Shown here: one piece after another, positions 26,501 through 34,267 of the stretch
Numbering within the stretch: the stretch's first letter is position 1
Layout of the letters: every line of letters begins with the position of its first letter
From: Methylobacterium sp. Leaf104
GTDB lineage: Bacteria > Pseudomonadota > Alphaproteobacteria > Rhizobiales > Beijerinckiaceae
Direction: 5' to 3'
Length of the DNA stretch: 64,000 nucleotides
Assembly: GCF_001422885.1 (NCBI RefSeq)
Contig: NZ_LMMZ01000041.1
Span: 113,241 to 177,240 of the forward strand
Notes under the pieces: model-generated
Told to the model about the DNA's origin: nothing
The model's database searches: none
What the model saw: only the letters and a program-made list of their open reading frames with translations
Position numbers and translations under genes: made by a program

Positions 26501-27452
26501 GCAGGTTCACCAGGGTGGCGCCGGTCTGGAGATCCTGATCGAACAGCCGGACATCGCCCGAGACGACGCCGGTGGCGGTGTTCGTGAGGGTGGTGCTGTA
26601 GGCGCGCGGCGTCGTGGCATCGCCCGCGTTCCCGGCGTTCAGCGCGTAGGTGGCGATCGCCGCCTCTCCGGCCGTGGTGTTCTGGATCGTGCCGCTGTTG
26701 TTGATCACGAGATCGGCCGCGCGCCCGTTGATCGCGCGGGTGTTGACCCCCGTCGCCGTGATGCGCCCGCCGGCCGCGTTGTTCACCACCAGGCGGTCGG
26801 TGTCGTCGTCGGAATCGACGCCCGCGACGAGCGCGGTGGTGGCGGTCGCGGTCGGGGCCCGGGTCGCGCTGATGAGGCCCGTGTTGGTGATCGTGAAGAG
26901 CGTCGTGTTCTCGCCCGAGTAGATTCCGCGCGCGATGCCGTTTCCGTTCTGGACGACGCCGATCGTGCCGGCGTTGGTCACGGTCGTGCTGGCGTATTGG
27001 GCGCCGTTGGGTGCGCTCGAATAGGCGCCGTAGAGCCGGGTCGTGGCGTTCCCCGCAGGTGCGACGAGGCTGATCGTGCCGGTATTGTTCAGGGTCGAGA
27101 GGTCGCCCGCGAGGTTGACGCCGAAATTGTCGCGCGCTTGGCCGGCCGGATTCGTGATCGTGCCCGCGTTGTTGACGAGGCTGCCGCCGCCGACGCGGAT
27201 GTTGGTGAAGCTGGGATTGGCGCCGCCACTCGTCTGAACCGGCGTGACCGTCGCGCCGGGAGCGACGGTCACGGTCAGGCCCGTGGCGGCCGCGGGCGCG
27301 ACGAACCCCGCCGACGTCCCGGAGCAGGCAATGGTCTGGCCGCTCGTCGGTGTCCCCGGTTGGCAATCGGCACTCGCCTCGGAGACGAGGACAGACCAGG
27401 CCGGAACAGTCAGAAGCAACGAACGGCGCAACGTCAAGCCTAGGCCTGCCAT
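23532..27452 (-). CDS. Type V autotransporter with internally duplicated beta-helix passenger
   Basis: A 1306-residue surface protein. A signal peptide (RRSLLLTVPAWSVLVSEASA) is followed by a long passenger of beta-helix repeats of the N-x-G-T-I type (VTNAGTIGVV, NTGLISATRA), a linker, and a C-terminal autotransporter beta-barrel (last ~270 residues) that ends in ...GGVRYAF with the required terminal aromatic. The passenger contains two homologous modules of about 330 residues, each with an acidic SDDD segment (GVDSDDDTDRL and AIDSDDDVASL). No protease or lipase motif was seen, so adhesion or surface display is the best guess. A GGGGAG site lies 7 nt before the ATG. It is transcribed alone and ends in a strong hairpin. 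Confidence 0.9.
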   Translation of the reverse strand: MAGLGLTLRRSLLLTVPAWSVLVSEASADCQPGTPTSGQTIACSGTSAGFVAPAAATGLTVTVAPGATVTPVQTSGGANPSFTNIRVGGGSLVNNAGTITNPAGQARDNFGVNLAGDLSTLNNTGTISLVAPAGNATTRLYGAYSSAPNGAQYASTTVTNAGTIGVVQNGNGIARGIYSGENTTLFTITNTGLISATRAPTATATTALVAGVDSDDDTDRLVVNNAAGGRITATGVNTRAINGRAADLVINNSGTIQNTTAGEAAIATYALNAGNAGDATTPRAYSTTLTNTATGVVSGDVRLFDQDLQTGATLVNLRRSGTVANAGTITGTVAFGGGNAVVTNTGRIGGSISFLDVAGTVNAVSLGTGSSIGGNITARGLGTNTLTLSGTGTLTGAVTGFTSLTQAGGAWTTGAGSTQALSGNLTVAGGTLTLGAGSTQTVGGVVQVTGSGAQLTVANTLTNKAVNLSGSNTTVVNLGTITGTGAAGRTNTAANRVYGVLANSTGADFSNVAVVNQGTIAVTENGIGVSRGIYAGENIASMSVVNAGTISATRASTSTGTAAVAAIDSDDDVASLTVTNQAGGRISATGTGTRAIQGRAQSFTIANAGTIAGPAGGQAIVVYGNGTATLTNAATGTIGGDVRFTDSDPQVATSTARRNSSTTNAGRIDGSLLYGMGSHALANTGTITGGITLNDVAASRNTITLGTGSVIQGNIVAQGRGRNALVLTGAGTLASNVSGFTTLSAQGDAYTLAAGTTQSFSGGATVAGGSLTVNSMLSADTQVAAGGTLLGTGRIGGTLTNGGTVAPGNATAAYGTLSVTGAFAQTAGATLSTAVAATGEAARLSVDGTATLAGTASLVQAAGQYRPGTRYTLVTAQGGITGGFSAVTTSNALPTLIRAVASSDATNAYVTLAQQSFGLVARTQNQAGAARGLDAALAGNTGALTTLDYQSDGANAALLDRVAGQGYASVADLQLRAGRAFADQLVQRGYTAIFEPGQDGFTLPPAVYAADLPQRGPVPEARFVPTNRGYGVWATGYGQFGTVDGTANAAGRTETIAGFAGGIDAHTQPGTVLGIAAGYGSVDVGLSRTGERAHTDNAQIGVYGGITSGTLYGTLALGYSHAEGRMDRSVGGGILQPNGARGTLSGDQFLAAGEAGARVALAPGQALVPFVGFQVATFDQDRVTERGNGPFNLNVAAQDFLSARTLVGARAEGSLTLGERVVSLGVKAAYVHDFADVARTIQSSFALAPTVPFRVNGRRLDRDRALVGVGIASVFAAGWTGFVNYDAELAASDTIQAVRGGVRYAF

Positions 27453-27763
27453 CGATTCACTCCCCAGAGTTTTGATTCACCCATGCCGGTTTTTTACCGG
27501 CTAAGCGAGCAAAAAACTCCGCGGAGTGTGTGAGTCAAATGTAATCCACGTGATCTACAAAGAATCGACCCCAAGAAACAAAAATATCACATCGACTTCG
27601 CAACAAGACATCGGCATCACGCGGGCTCGGGAAGGTCGAGTAATCTTGGAATGGTCTTTCGGAAAGTACGGCAGGACGATCTGGCATTCCGCGGTCAGGC
27701 CGGCGGCGGCCCCCGATACGTCGAAGCGCGCGGTCGGCGGCGGCCATCGGGACGGCTGCCACG
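27453..27763. other. Promoter region of the autotransporter and 3' flank of the glycan locus
   Basis: About 310 bp, AT-rich from ~27480 to 27610. It contains a GCCGG/CCGGC dyad around a T run (27485-27501) and the perfect 12-bp palindrome ACTCCGCGGAGT at 27516-27527, followed on the minus strand by a T run. The latter could be a weak terminator for transcripts coming from 27764, but the stem is short. No gene was seen. Confidence 0.45.
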
Positions 27764-30700
27764 TCAGGTCCCGTCGAGCGCCGGGATCAGGGCTTCGCGG
27801 AAGCCCGCGAACTCGACCGTGCGCCAGCGGTAGCACTGATAGAACCGGACGCGCCCGCTGGTGACGGCCTGGACGGGGATCATGAGGTCGAAGCCGGCGG
27901 AGCGTGCCAGCGCGGTCCCGAGATGCGCCTCGATGTCCGGCCGTTCGAGAGGCGCGCCGATGCAGATCCGGCTTCGACCGTTCTCCTCCCAGCGCGCCAC
28001 CACGCACAGGGCGGAGCCGAGCCCGCGCAGGAACGCCCAGCCCTGACACCGGATGGACCGGACGTCGTCCTCGGCGGTGAGCGTGACCGCGTTGAGGTTC
28101 GGCGCCCGGCGGATCGCCTTGATGAAACGCCGCCGGAAGGCCGCGGGGAGGGTCTCGGTGTCCCGACAGCGCCCGTGCCCCTCGCGGACCTGAAGCCGGT
28201 CGGGCAGGGCGATCGCCGGGCCGGTCCCGCGGCCGGTGCGCAGGAGGACCTCGTAGGGGTCCGGCCGCAGGCCATTCAGCGCCGCGACGAAGCGGAGCGT
28301 TCCGTCCGAGGCGGCATGCGCGTCCGCGTCGAGCCGGAGCGTCGCGCCGTCGGGACTCCGGAGCCAGACCTGGACCGCCTCGGCCGGGACGTCGGGCAGG
28401 CAGGCCTCGAAGGCCCAGACCTCCGCGGACGAACCGACGAGCACGCCGTCGCAATTGGGCAGGCTCTGCCGGATCCGCCGGGGCACGCCTCTGCGCGGGG
28501 TCTCCCGGTCCGGGCCGGCCCCCTGCGCCGCCCGGAAGTGGCCCGCGCGCGCCGCGCCGAGATCGCTCGCGGCGAAGATCCGCAGCAGCCCGCGGGTGAC
28601 GATCCGGTGGGTCGCCGTCACCTGGATCAGGTCCACCGCGTGACTTCCGAAACTCAGACCCGCGAGGTCGACCTGTCCGGCGAAGCCCGCGTCCCGCGCC
28701 GCGGGGGTGCGGAGATGGTCCAGCACGTCCTGCCGGCTCTCGGTCGCAAGGGGGGCGTAGGACGTGCTCGTGCCGTCGCTGAAGCGCAGATAGGTCCGGT
28801 AGGGTCCCCGGCTCTCCGACAGGTGCATCCAGCCGCGCAGGGAGAGGCTCTGGAACACGACGGCGTTCCCGCTGCGATCCAGGCGCTGGCACTGATCGGT
28901 CCAGAGGGCGTCGATGGCCCAGGCGAGGGCCGGATGGCTCAGCGGACGTTCCAGGGCGGGCTTGGCCGCGTCCGCCTCCGGCAGGGCGTCGATGCGGGCG
29001 ACCGCCGGGAAGGTCTCGGGGAAGCCGCCGCCATCCGAGAGACGGCTCCGGTCCCAGAGGATGTCGTTGCTGACCCAGGACGGCGCGTTCACCTGGAGCG
29101 CGAGGTCGTCGAGGGACAGGTCGTAGGCGCCCGGGCGCCGGTTCGGGACCCGCTCGTGCGGGCAGGGCCGCTGCGCGATCAGGCCGGCATACAGCCGGTG
29201 CAGGGCGTCGAGATGCGCGTCCACCGACGGGAAGGCCTTGCGCCGGATGGTGGTGCGCATCGCCGCGAGCTGCTCCCGGTCGAAGAGGAGAGCCAGGAGC
29301 CTCGCCCGGACCGCGCCGGGATCATGCGGCGGCACCCGGAAGCCATCGATCCCGTCGCGGACCCGTTCGGCGGGCGCGCCGAGGTCGCTGACGATGGGCA
29401 CGAGGCCGGCCTGCCAGGCCTCCGTGAGCGCGATGAGGAAGGTCTCGGGCCAGGTCGAGAGGTGGAGGGAGACGTCGCACCCCTGCAGCTGGGCGACGAT
29501 GCCGCGCTGCTCGTAGGGGCCGTGGACCGTCACGCGCTCCGCCGGCAGGCCGCGCAGGCGGCCCGCATGGTGGGGGCTGACCTGGCCGTGGATCCGGAAC
29601 CGGATGGGATAGCCCTCGCAGGTGCGGATCAGCTCGATCACGTCGTCCCCGCCCTTGTGGTGGGTGAAGTTGCCGATCACCGCGACCACGAGGGACGCGG
29701 GGGCCTCCGCCGCGGGAGGTGCCTCGGGGGGTGCGGCGGCCGGCGTCGGGACCAGCATCGCGATCTCGACGACGCGGTCGGGGGCGATCTGCGGATGGAA
29801 GGCCCGCAGGTAGGCACCCGTGGCCGGGGTGCTCGTCACGAAGGCGTCCACCGCGCCGACCACCTGCCCCAGGAACGCATCCCGGCGCGCCTTGGCGCCG
29901 GCGGGATAGTTGTGGCTGGCGGCGAGGCACGCGTCGCATTGCTCACGCCCGCGATGGACGACGTCGCAGAAGCGGCCGTTGTGGTCGAGCAGGAGCCAGC
30001 GCTCGCAGATCAGGTAATGGTCGTGGAGGTGCTGGACCACCGGAACGCCGCAGGCGCGCGCGATGAGCGGCAGGCTCAAGGGCCAATGCAGCAGATGGTG
30101 GATGTGCAGCAGGTCCACCCGATGCTCGAACAGGATGCGGGCGAACTGCCCCTCCACGTTCGGGTCGGTGAGCCGGGGCAGGCCGACGGACCCGCCGGGC
30201 AGGTTGAGCGCGACACCGGGGCCTTCGAGGCGCATCTCCCAGGTCTCGCCGCGGAAGACCGGAAACAGGAAGAGCAGGTCGTAGCGGTCGCCGAGCCCGG
30301 CGAGGGCCTCCTGGTAGACCTCGACGCCGCCGCCCTCGCGATGGCCCAAGCGGTTGTGCGTGAGGATGAGCACGGTCCTGCGCGGGGCCGAGGCGGGGGG
30401 CCGCTCGCCGCGGGCGGAGGCCGTGCGCCGGACCGGGACGGCCCGCTCCAGCATCGTGGCGATGCGATGGTCGTAGAGGTGCTCGGCCAGCGTCCGGGCG
30501 CGCGCGGCGCGGGCCTGGGCGAGCCGTTCCCCGGGGACCGACAGCATGCGGGCGATGGTCTCGGCGGCCTGCGCGTCGTCCGTGCAGAGCTGGAATTCCG
30601 TGCCGGCGGCGTAGTAGTCCCGCACCTCCGGCTCGGGCGACACCATAACCTGGAAGCCGCCGGCGAGGGCGGTCTCGAACAGGCGCGGGGGCGGCGTCGA

Positions 30701-31393
30701 TCCGGCCGCCTGCTCGGCCGCGCTGCCGGAGAAGACGCGCGGCAGGGTGAGGACGACGCGGCTGCGGTTGGCCAGGCGTGCGAAGTCGAGGTTGCCGCAG
30801 CGCCAATCCGTGACGAGGGAGCGGTCGTGCAGGTCGGGCGGCCCAAGATGGACGTTCCAGGGCAGGGCGATCTTGACCCGCAGGTCGGCGGGCAGGAGCC
30901 CCAGGATCGTGTTCAGGCTCGCGACCCGGTTGGGCCAGGCGGTCCCGACGAAGAGCAGGTCGTAGCGGTAATGGCGGTCGTCCGCGCCGACCGCGAAATC
31001 CTGGAAGCGCGGGCTCGCGGCCAGGGGCAGGTGGACGGCGCGGCCCTCGTAGGCGGCGACGCTTCCGCGGTCGTTGGTGAAGACGATGTCGAAGCAGTCG
31101 GAGAAGCGGACGTTGGACGCGCGCTCGTAGGGATCCTCGGTGGTCCACAGGATGCTGAGGCGGGCCAAGCGCGCGAGCCGGCCGAGCAGGGGCGCCTGCA
31201 TCCGGGCGCCGCCGAAGGCCAGGACCGTGTCGAGCCCCTCCGCCAGGAAGGTTGCGAGGGCGTCGCCGTGATGCGCGACCACGACGCGCGCCACGCCGGG
31301 ATGGCGCCGCAGCGCGTCCGCGATGGCCAGGACGATGTAGTGGTTGTGCGTCCGCGGCTCGGTATCGAGGAGCAGGATCGAGAGATCCGTCAT
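27764..31393 (-). CDS. Large bimodular glycosyltransferase
   Basis: A 1209-residue protein with two glycosyltransferase modules. Residues 1 to ~350 resemble CgeB-type transferases (ILLLDTEPRTHNHYIVLAIA, FTNDRGSVAAYEGRAVHLPL, then RLFETALAGGF). Residues ~365-760 form a GT4-like GT-B enzyme with HNRLGHREGGGVEVY, a donor-side AVIGNFTHHKGGDDV and the WPETFLIALTEAWQAGLVPI segment containing the E-x7-E-like motif. The last ~400 residues are a less familiar region, possibly carbohydrate- or partner-binding. It likely adds sugars to a surface polysaccharide or a glycosylated protein. The start was chosen from its ATGA overlap with the upstream gene at 31390. The exact sugar and acceptor are unknown. 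Confidence 0.82.
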   Translation of the reverse strand: MTDLSILLLDTEPRTHNHYIVLAIADALRRHPGVARVVVAHHGDALATFLAEGLDTVLAFGGARMQAPLLGRLARLARLSILWTTEDPYERASNVRFSDCFDIVFTNDRGSVAAYEGRAVHLPLAASPRFQDFAVGADDRHYRYDLLFVGTAWPNRVASLNTILGLLPADLRVKIALPWNVHLGPPDLHDRSLVTDWRCGNLDFARLANRSRVVLTLPRVFSGSAAEQAAGSTPPPRLFETALAGGFQVMVSPEPEVRDYYAAGTEFQLCTDDAQAAETIARMLSVPGERLAQARAARARTLAEHLYDHRIATMLERAVPVRRTASARGERPPASAPRRTVLILTHNRLGHREGGGVEVYQEALAGLGDRYDLLFLFPVFRGETWEMRLEGPGVALNLPGGSVGLPRLTDPNVEGQFARILFEHRVDLLHIHHLLHWPLSLPLIARACGVPVVQHLHDHYLICERWLLLDHNGRFCDVVHRGREQCDACLAASHNYPAGAKARRDAFLGQVVGAVDAFVTSTPATGAYLRAFHPQIAPDRVVEIAMLVPTPAAAPPEAPPAAEAPASLVVAVIGNFTHHKGGDDVIELIRTCEGYPIRFRIHGQVSPHHAGRLRGLPAERVTVHGPYEQRGIVAQLQGCDVSLHLSTWPETFLIALTEAWQAGLVPIVSDLGAPAERVRDGIDGFRVPPHDPGAVRARLLALLFDREQLAAMRTTIRRKAFPSVDAHLDALHRLYAGLIAQRPCPHERVPNRRPGAYDLSLDDLALQVNAPSWVSNDILWDRSRLSDGGGFPETFPAVARIDALPEADAAKPALERPLSHPALAWAIDALWTDQCQRLDRSGNAVVFQSLSLRGWMHLSESRGPYRTYLRFSDGTSTSYAPLATESRQDVLDHLRTPAARDAGFAGQVDLAGLSFGSHAVDLIQVTATHRIVTRGLLRIFAASDLGAARAGHFRAAQGAGPDRETPRRGVPRRIRQSLPNCDGVLVGSSAEVWAFEACLPDVPAEAVQVWLRSPDGATLRLDADAHAASDGTLRFVAALNGLRPDPYEVLLRTGRGTGPAIALPDRLQVREGHGRCRDTETLPAAFRRRFIKAIRRAPNLNAVTLTAEDDVRSIRCQGWAFLRGLGSALCVVARWEENGRSRICIGAPLERPDIEAHLGTALARSAGFDLMIPVQAVTSGRVRFYQCYRWRTVEFAGFREALIPALDGT

Positions 31394-32451
31394 GCGTGCG
31401 CCGATCCGCGCGGCTCCGGACGGGGCACGGCGAGCAGGTCCTCCAGGTTCTCCGACGCGGGGCGGGCCGGGAGGCCGCAGAGTTCGAGGATGCGCCCGGC
31501 ACGGCACGCATAGGTGTGATCTCTCAGGGCGCGCCGCTGCGCCCGCTCGGCGATGGCGAGGATCGCGGCCGGCTCGTCCCGGGTCCGCTCGAGGGCCCGG
31601 GCGATGTCGCGGGGGCCGTCGACGAGGAGGATCTCCTCGTCCGGCTCGAAGGCGTCGCAGATCTCCAGACCGGTCGCGAAGTAGAGTTGCGTCGAACCCG
31701 ACAGCGCCACCTCGAAGGTGCGCGGTCCCGGCGTCGCCTGCGGCAGGGCGAAGCGCCGGTTCGCGATGTCGAGGTCGCGGCCGATGTTCAGCGTCAGCCA
31801 GGCGGCGGCGGCGTGGTCGGCCATCTCGTCCGCGGTCAGGCGTCGGTTGTGCGCGCAGCGCAAGTCGGCCGGCCAGTCGCAGCCGAGAATCTCCACCGGG
31901 TGGCGGGACAGGAGATCGTCCGCCCGCCGGAGGAGCGCGACCCGGTTCGGATAGGCGACGCCGCAGAAGAAGATCGCGATGTCGCGCGGCAGGCTCGGGT
32001 GGATGGGACGCAGGTGCCGGGTCGGGGACGCGGCCAGCGGCAGGTGGTGCACCGACCCGTGCCGGTAGTGGTGGACCGCCCAGCTGTCGTTGGAGAGGAC
32101 GATGTCGGCCAGGAGCTCCGCCTTGAACGCGTAGTCGAACTCGTAGGGATCCTCGGTCAGCCAGAAGGCGAGCTGGGCTCCCACGGCGTCGACGGATCGG
32201 CGCAGGGCACCGAGGCCGGCCGCATCCGGCACGAGGCTGCCGACGGCGACCACCAGCTTCGGACGCAGGCGACGCACCCGCTCGCAGGCGAGCTCCAGGG
32301 GCGCCTGCCCGACGGCGGCGCCTCCCAAGCGCTCGCTCAGTCCTTCGACAAGGTAAGATCTGATGGCAGGATTGATATTGACCGCATCAGATGTCGTGCC
32401 AGTTACGAGAACTTCGATCGTATCCGGATAAATGTGAGATGCGAAATTCAT
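31390..32451 (-). CDS. CgeB-like glycosyltransferase
   Basis: A 353-residue protein of the CgeB/Glyco_trans_1_2 type. It resembles the first module of the neighbouring large transferase (FWLTEDPYEFDYAFKAEL compared with LWTTEDPYERASNVRFSD; IFFCGVAYPNRVALL compared with LLFVGTAWPNRVASL), so the two probably arose by duplication. The donor-binding half holds RTFEVALSGSTQLYF and FEPDEEILLVD. It opens the backward two-gene operon, and its stop overlaps the start of the next gene. A 117-bp AT-enriched region separates it from the divergent gene at 32569. Confidence 0.8.
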   Translation of the reverse strand: MNFASHIYPDTIEVLVTGTTSDAVNINPAIRSYLVEGLSERLGGAAVGQAPLELACERVRRLRPKLVVAVGSLVPDAAGLGALRRSVDAVGAQLAFWLTEDPYEFDYAFKAELLADIVLSNDSWAVHHYRHGSVHHLPLAASPTRHLRPIHPSLPRDIAIFFCGVAYPNRVALLRRADDLLSRHPVEILGCDWPADLRCAHNRRLTADEMADHAAAAWLTLNIGRDLDIANRRFALPQATPGPRTFEVALSGSTQLYFATGLEICDAFEPDEEILLVDGPRDIARALERTRDEPAAILAIAERAQRRALRDHTYACRAGRILELCGLPARPASENLEDLLAVPRPEPRGSAHA

Positions 32452-32568
32452 TTATTCCGCCGATCGGCGCGTGGCGTTGCGAGGGTTTGACTTCCTTCTT
32501 AGAGAAGCAATAACTTCGTTTTTGAAAGCTGTCTATGTAAACGAGCGTCGACAACGTAATCGGGAAAG

Positions 32569-34263
32569 ATGAGTAAGAGCGCTATTGCTTTTCGGCAAGA
32601 CGATCGGGAGAATTCGGCAATCGGAAGCGGGTCCGGTGCGCAGGGAGCGGACGGCGTTGCCGGGACGGGCGGCCCGGGCAGCCTCACGGCAGCCAATATT
32701 CTCCTGCCGGTCGCGGAGGCCGTGTCCGGAGACGTGCTCCTGCTCGGATCGGTGGCGCCGAGCCTCCACGCCCATGCCGCGGCGCTGGCCGGATCGCTGA
32801 CGGCCCACGCGCGGCGGCAGCCGGAGGCCGACCTGATCGACGGCCCTCCCGCCTATGACACGATCCTGGCCTTCGATCTCTTCGCCCCGGCCGACGAGGC
32901 CGCCCCGCTTGCGCTGCGAGCGCTGCGGCGAAGCCTGCGGCGGGACGGACGGCTGATCCTGGCGCTGGGGACGAAGCCGCCGGGACGCGGCGCCTCCGCC
33001 GCGGGGCAGGGCGGATCCCGAGATCCGGGCGGCGGGCCGGGCGCCTGGGCCTGCCTGCGCCGAGCCCTGGAGGCGGCCGGATTCCCGCACCAGCACTGGT
33101 GGTATCCGTTTCCGGACCATCGCGCCGCCCGCACCGTCCTGTTCGAACGCGGCCTGGCTCCCGGGTCCGGGCTGGATGCCGCGGCCCTGGCGGGGGACGC
33201 CTCCGGCGAACGCCGCGCTTGGCGGCGCATCGCAGAGGCCGGCGGACTGGCGGACCATGCGCCGTCCGCGCTCGTCCTGGCCTCGGCCGTCGGGCTCCCG
33301 GCGGAGGAGCGCCTCGCCCTGCAGATCGGCCACGAGCGGCGGCCGGAATTCAACAAGGTCGCCACGATCCTGACCCGGGCGGAGGGTCCACCGGAGGTTC
33401 GGCGCGTGCCGCGCCGGCCCGGATTGCCGCGCTGCGTGGCCGGCGTCACCAATCGATTCCCGTCCGAGGCCCTCGCGCCCGGCCAGCCCTGGCCCGAGGC
33501 CCTCGAGGCGGTGCTGGCCCGCGACGGCTGGACCGAGTCCGACGTGGCGACCTGGGCCGAACGCTGGATCACCGCCGTCCGGGCCGCGTTTCCGGAGGCC
33601 GATCCGGGCGACCGGTCGCCGGATGCCGGCACGCTCCTGCCCGGTCATGCCTTCGATGCCATCCCGCGCAACCTGCTGGTTCAAGGAGGGGAGGCCGCAT
33701 TCATCGACCTGGAATGGACGCTCGACGCGCCCCTCGACCTCGGGCACCTGCTCGTGCGCGGTCTCGTCGACACCTTCCTCACCACGCCGATCCAGGGCTG
33801 TCCCGCACCGGGGCTCGACCCGACCTTCCTGACCTTGCTGCGCGCCTGCACCGGACCGCTCGGAGACGGCCTCTCCGATGCCGGGATCGCCGAGCGCCTC
33901 GACCGCGAGGCCCGTTTCCAGCGGGTCGTGGGCGGGCATGACCCCAAGCGCGACTTCGCGTGGCTCGCGGCCACCCATCCCCTGTCCCGCTCGCAGCTGC
34001 TCCTGCGTGCGACGACCCTGGCGGACGAGGTCGCCGGGCTGCGGAGCGAGCGCGCCGCGCTCGTCGACGCCCGTGACGCGGCGCAGGCGCAGACCGACCG
34101 CGTCATCGTCTATGCGGCGGAACGGGATCGCGAGGCGGAGCGCCTGGAGGCCGCGCTGGCCGCAGCCGAGGCCCGTCTCGCGGGGCCGCCGCCCAGGCTC
34201 CCCGGCCCGGCCATCCGCCTCGGCCGGGCCGTCCGGGGCCTCGTCCCGTGGAAGCGGACCTAG
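32569..34263 (+). CDS. Methyltransferase-like / phosphotransferase-like fusion with C-terminal coiled coil
   Basis: A 564-residue protein from the glycan locus. The N-terminal ~190 residues have a class I methyltransferase layout (DVLLLGSV as a weak motif I, YDTILAFDLF, LRRSLRRDGRLILALG, then AGFPHQHWWYPFPDHRAARTVLFE), but the SAM-binding glycine motif is degenerate. The second half contains NLLVQGGEAAFIDLEWT, which resembles the metal-binding D-x-E-W of aminoglycoside-phosphotransferase/choline-kinase-like enzymes. Residues ~475-535 are heptad-rich (AGLRSERAALVDARDAAQAQ) and probably form a coiled coil. It may be a scaffolding or modifying protein for polysaccharide assembly. Enzymatic activity is unproven. 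Confidence 0.65.
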   Translation: MSKSAIAFRQDDRENSAIGSGSGAQGADGVAGTGGPGSLTAANILLPVAEAVSGDVLLLGSVAPSLHAHAAALAGSLTAHARRQPEADLIDGPPAYDTILAFDLFAPADEAAPLALRALRRSLRRDGRLILALGTKPPGRGASAAGQGGSRDPGGGPGAWACLRRALEAAGFPHQHWWYPFPDHRAARTVLFERGLAPGSGLDAAALAGDASGERRAWRRIAEAGGLADHAPSALVLASAVGLPAEERLALQIGHERRPEFNKVATILTRAEGPPEVRRVPRRPGLPRCVAGVTNRFPSEALAPGQPWPEALEAVLARDGWTESDVATWAERWITAVRAAFPEADPGDRSPDAGTLLPGHAFDAIPRNLLVQGGEAAFIDLEWTLDAPLDLGHLLVRGLVDTFLTTPIQGCPAPGLDPTFLTLLRACTGPLGDGLSDAGIAERLDREARFQRVVGGHDPKRDFAWLAATHPLSRSQLLLRATTLADEVAGLRSERAALVDARDAAQAQTDRVIVYAAERDREAERLEAALAAAEARLAGPPPRLPGPAIRLGRAVRGLVPWKRT

Positions 34264-34267
34264 CGCG

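Noticed and set aside
22905..27443. A 1512-codon plus-strand frame antisense to the autotransporter
   Set aside because: The repeat-like look is the mirror of the beta-helix repeats on the other strand; there is no signal peptide, domain or ribosome site.
27516..27527. Intrinsic terminator at the ACTCCGCGGAGT palindrome
   Set aside because: The usable stem is only about four pairs once a loop is allowed, and it lies ~240 bp from the nearest minus-strand stop.
27923..31513. A 1196-codon plus-strand frame antisense to the large glycosyltransferase
   Set aside because: It is a shadow frame without recognisable domains; the minus strand has clear GT-B motifs.
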